This document shows, one piece after another, positions 18,865 through 20,257 of a stretch of DNA of 20,257 nucleotides. This stretch comes from Gracilariopsis chorda. Its lineage: Eukaryota; Rhodophyta; Florideophyceae; Gracilariales; Gracilariaceae. The translations under genes were made by a program, and so were the position numbers. The number at the start of each line of letters is the position of its first letter. Within the stretch, counting starts at the first letter, position 1. Location: contig NBIV01000488.1 of the NCBI GenBank assembly GCA_003194525.1, positions 1 through 20,257 on the forward strand, in the 5' to 3' direction. Below the pieces are notes generated by a model that ran no database searches, had not been told where the DNA came from, and saw nothing but the letters and a program-made list of their open reading frames with translations.

Positions 18865-19059
18865 AGGTTAGTCTACTCTAATAAACAAAGTGCTTAATTT
18901 AAAAGTATACACGCGCGCACGTGCTGCAGTCGGCCAAGAATCGGTGCCAGACATGGAAATGCCACGCTCGATGGGCGCATAATGCACGGCAGCAATGCTG
19001 CCAAGAGCAAAAATATCAGGGCACGGCCCTCGAAAGTAACAGTGCGGCTCCTCCGTAAC

Positions 19060-19088
19060 GGCCAGGCCCCTGGCCTCTATTAAACGGT
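19060..19088 (+). promoter_or_regulatory. Inverted repeat next to degenerate TATA position
   Basis: Ggccaggcccctggcc (19060-19075) is a perfect inverted repeat of 7-bp arms with a 2-nt centre, directly followed by ctctattaaacgg where copy A has a TATA box. The TATA has probably been lost here. Confidence 0.45.
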
Positions 19089-19153
19089 TAGAAGAAAACG
19101 GTTGTGTACAATACGAGCCGTCTTGCAAGGCTGGAAGTTGTCTCTGCAGAACA

Positions 19154-19606
19154 AAATGGGGCCCCTGGTTCACATGAACAGACCCTGCAGCGCCACAACG
19201 CCTTTCTCGGAAGACAACAGAGCTCCCTTTCCATAGGTTATGGGTTTTAGGGTTTTAATGTGAGATATGAATTGTTGTTGAAAGAGTTTACAATCTTACC
19301 TATTCTGTTTACATATAGAAATGATTTCTGAATTGAGGACAACCTGAATTGAGTCACGAAGTGCTATTGAATTGTTAAGAGTTCCAGTGACTTATGCATG
19401 ATAGTGAAGTCTTTAGAACAGTATATAGGTCTGAAATGTCCCTCAGACGTAAAGTAAAGTGGTGTGAAGACAACCGTTCTTGTCTAAACTTTTCATAGGT
19501 TATGAGCCCAGACTCCTCACACTATTTTCTCAATCTTGAATGTCGTCTCTTATCGGTCATCGTGTGATCAACGTTGTCTTCCCTATTCCAGTTTTTGCTG
19601 TTCTCG
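19154..19606. other. Subtelomeric spacer with interstitial telomere-like motif
   Basis: There is no gene. At 19242-19257 gggttttagggtttta is two telomere-like units about 350 bp inside the main array. The word cataggttatg occurs at 19232-19242 and again near 19495-19505, a short direct repeat. The rest is AT-rich and structureless to the eye. Confidence 0.7.
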
Positions 19607-20257
19607 TTTTAGGGGTTTTTAGGGGTTTTAGGGTTTTTAGGGGATTTTAGGGGATTTTTTTTTTTAGGGGTTTTTTTTTGGGTTTTTAGGGGTTTTTAGG
19701 GTTTTTAGGGGATTTTTAGGGGTTTTTAGGGGTTTTTTAGGGTTTTTAGGGGTTTTTAGGGTTTTTTTTTTTTTAGGGGTTTTTAGGGTTTTTTTTTTTT
19801 TTAGGGTTTTTAGGGGTTTTTTTTAGGGGTTTTTTTTTAGGGTTTTTAGGGGTTTTTTAGGGGTTTTTAGGGGTTTTTAGGGGTTTTTTTTTAGGGGTTT
19901 TTTAGGGGTTTTTAGGGTTTTAGGGTTTTTTTTTAGGGGTTTTTAGGGTTTTTTTAGGGGTTTTTTAGGGGTTTTTAGGGGTTTTTAGGGGTTTTTTTTT
20001 TAGGGGTTTTTAGGGTTTTTAGGGGTTTTTTAGGGGTTTTTTTAGGGTTTTTTAGGGTTTTTAGGGGATTTTAGGGGTTTTTTAGGGGTTTTTAGGGGTT
20101 TTTAGGGGATTTTAGGGGATTTTAGGGGTTTTTTAGGGGTTTTTTTTAGGGGTTTTTAGGGGTTTTTTTAGGGGTTTTTAGGGGTTTTTAGGGGTTTTTT
20201 AGGGGTTTTTAGGGTTTTTAGGGTTTTTAGGGGTTTTTTAGGGGTTTTTTTAGGGGT
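19607..20257 (+). repeat. Telomeric repeat array (T-run, A, G3-4)
   Basis: About 650 bp of units made of T, one A and three or four G, running G-rich toward the right end as expected of the 3' strand of a chromosome terminus. The commonest unit is TTTTTAGGGG; TTTTTAGGG, TTTTTTAGGGG and TTTTAGGG also occur, with some units joined as GGGGATTTTAGGGG. T-runs vary from 3 to about 14, and one unit (around 19671-19682) lacks the A. The array reaches the end of the window, so its full length is unknown. Confidence 0.97.

Larger units (their letters stand above)
18055..19153 (+). repeat. LTR-like dispersed repeat, copy C (~1.1 kb)
   Basis: This is the second copy of the repeat at 4441-5532, same orientation, similar length, starting TGTAGTGTAATGCACC. 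Internal landmarks appear in the same order: the AATAAA at 18880-18885, a perfect palindrome at 18849-18864, the perfect inverted repeat at 19060-19075 and a TATA-like ctctattaaac. Similarity continues weakly to about 19150 (gaaaacgg, cttgcaagg, gtctctgca) and then stops; the exact end is a guess. It lies 454 bp from the telomere array, so it may be a solo LTR or a subtelomeric repeat unit. The bases after the proposed end (aaatg) resemble those before copy A (aaata), four of five, which would suit a mutated target-site duplication. Confidence 0.65.

Noticed and set aside
1..20257. CRISPR arrays, tRNA or rRNA genes, bacterial operons
   Set aside because: No regularly spaced identical repeats, no tRNA B-box with matching A-box, no rRNA core words and no operon structure were seen; the telomere shows the sequence is eukaryotic.

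Overview
The window is the right-hand end of a eukaryotic chromosome. From 19607 to the last base it is an unbroken G-rich telomere array (T-run, A, G3-4, often TTTTTAGGGG). The 19.6 kb before it is subtelomeric sequence made largely of old, broken transposable elements. I see no intact host gene, tRNA, rRNA or CRISPR array; the longest uninterrupted reading frame is 224 codons. The TTTAGGG/TTTTAGGG-like telomere excludes most animals and fungi (TTAGGG) and fits groups such as green algae and plants, oomycetes, plasmodiophorids or apicomplexans, but I cannot name the organism.

Layout. 1-1070: nothing convincing. 1077-1357: a degenerate tandem repeat of about 41 bp. 1358-2500: nothing firm. 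2504-4245: decayed coding-like sequence on the minus strand. 4441-5532: copy A of a ~1.1 kb LTR-like repeat with a TATA box near its right end. 5506-11110: a heavily mutated Ty3/Gypsy retrotransposon on the plus strand, in the order gag-like, protease, RT, RNase H, integrase, broken by many stops and frameshifts and with several catalytic residues changed. 11111-13289: unassigned. 13290-15072: a second decayed minus-strand coding-like block, with a perfect 13-bp hairpin. 15605-16035: a TATA box, a pyrimidine-rich leader and a diverged partial copy of 5480-5730. 17096-17664: an Ala/Pro/Ser-rich open segment. 18055-19153: copy C of the ~1.1 kb repeat. 19154-19606: spacer with a short interstitial telomere-like motif.

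How it fits together. The Gypsy pol is unmistakable from the order and spacing of its motifs. The flanking A and C repeats lie in the same orientation, start with TGTAG, have near-equal estimated lengths (1092 and 1099 bp) and share a palindrome, AATAAA and an inverted repeat next to the TATA position. They may be the two LTRs of one ancient element enlarged to ~14.7 kb by later insertions, or separate copies of a family that collects near this telomere. I found no evidence of a functioning new system; the points worth a second look are the telomere repeat form, the A/C repeat family, the partial copy near 15.8 kb and the two unidentified minus-strand blocks.
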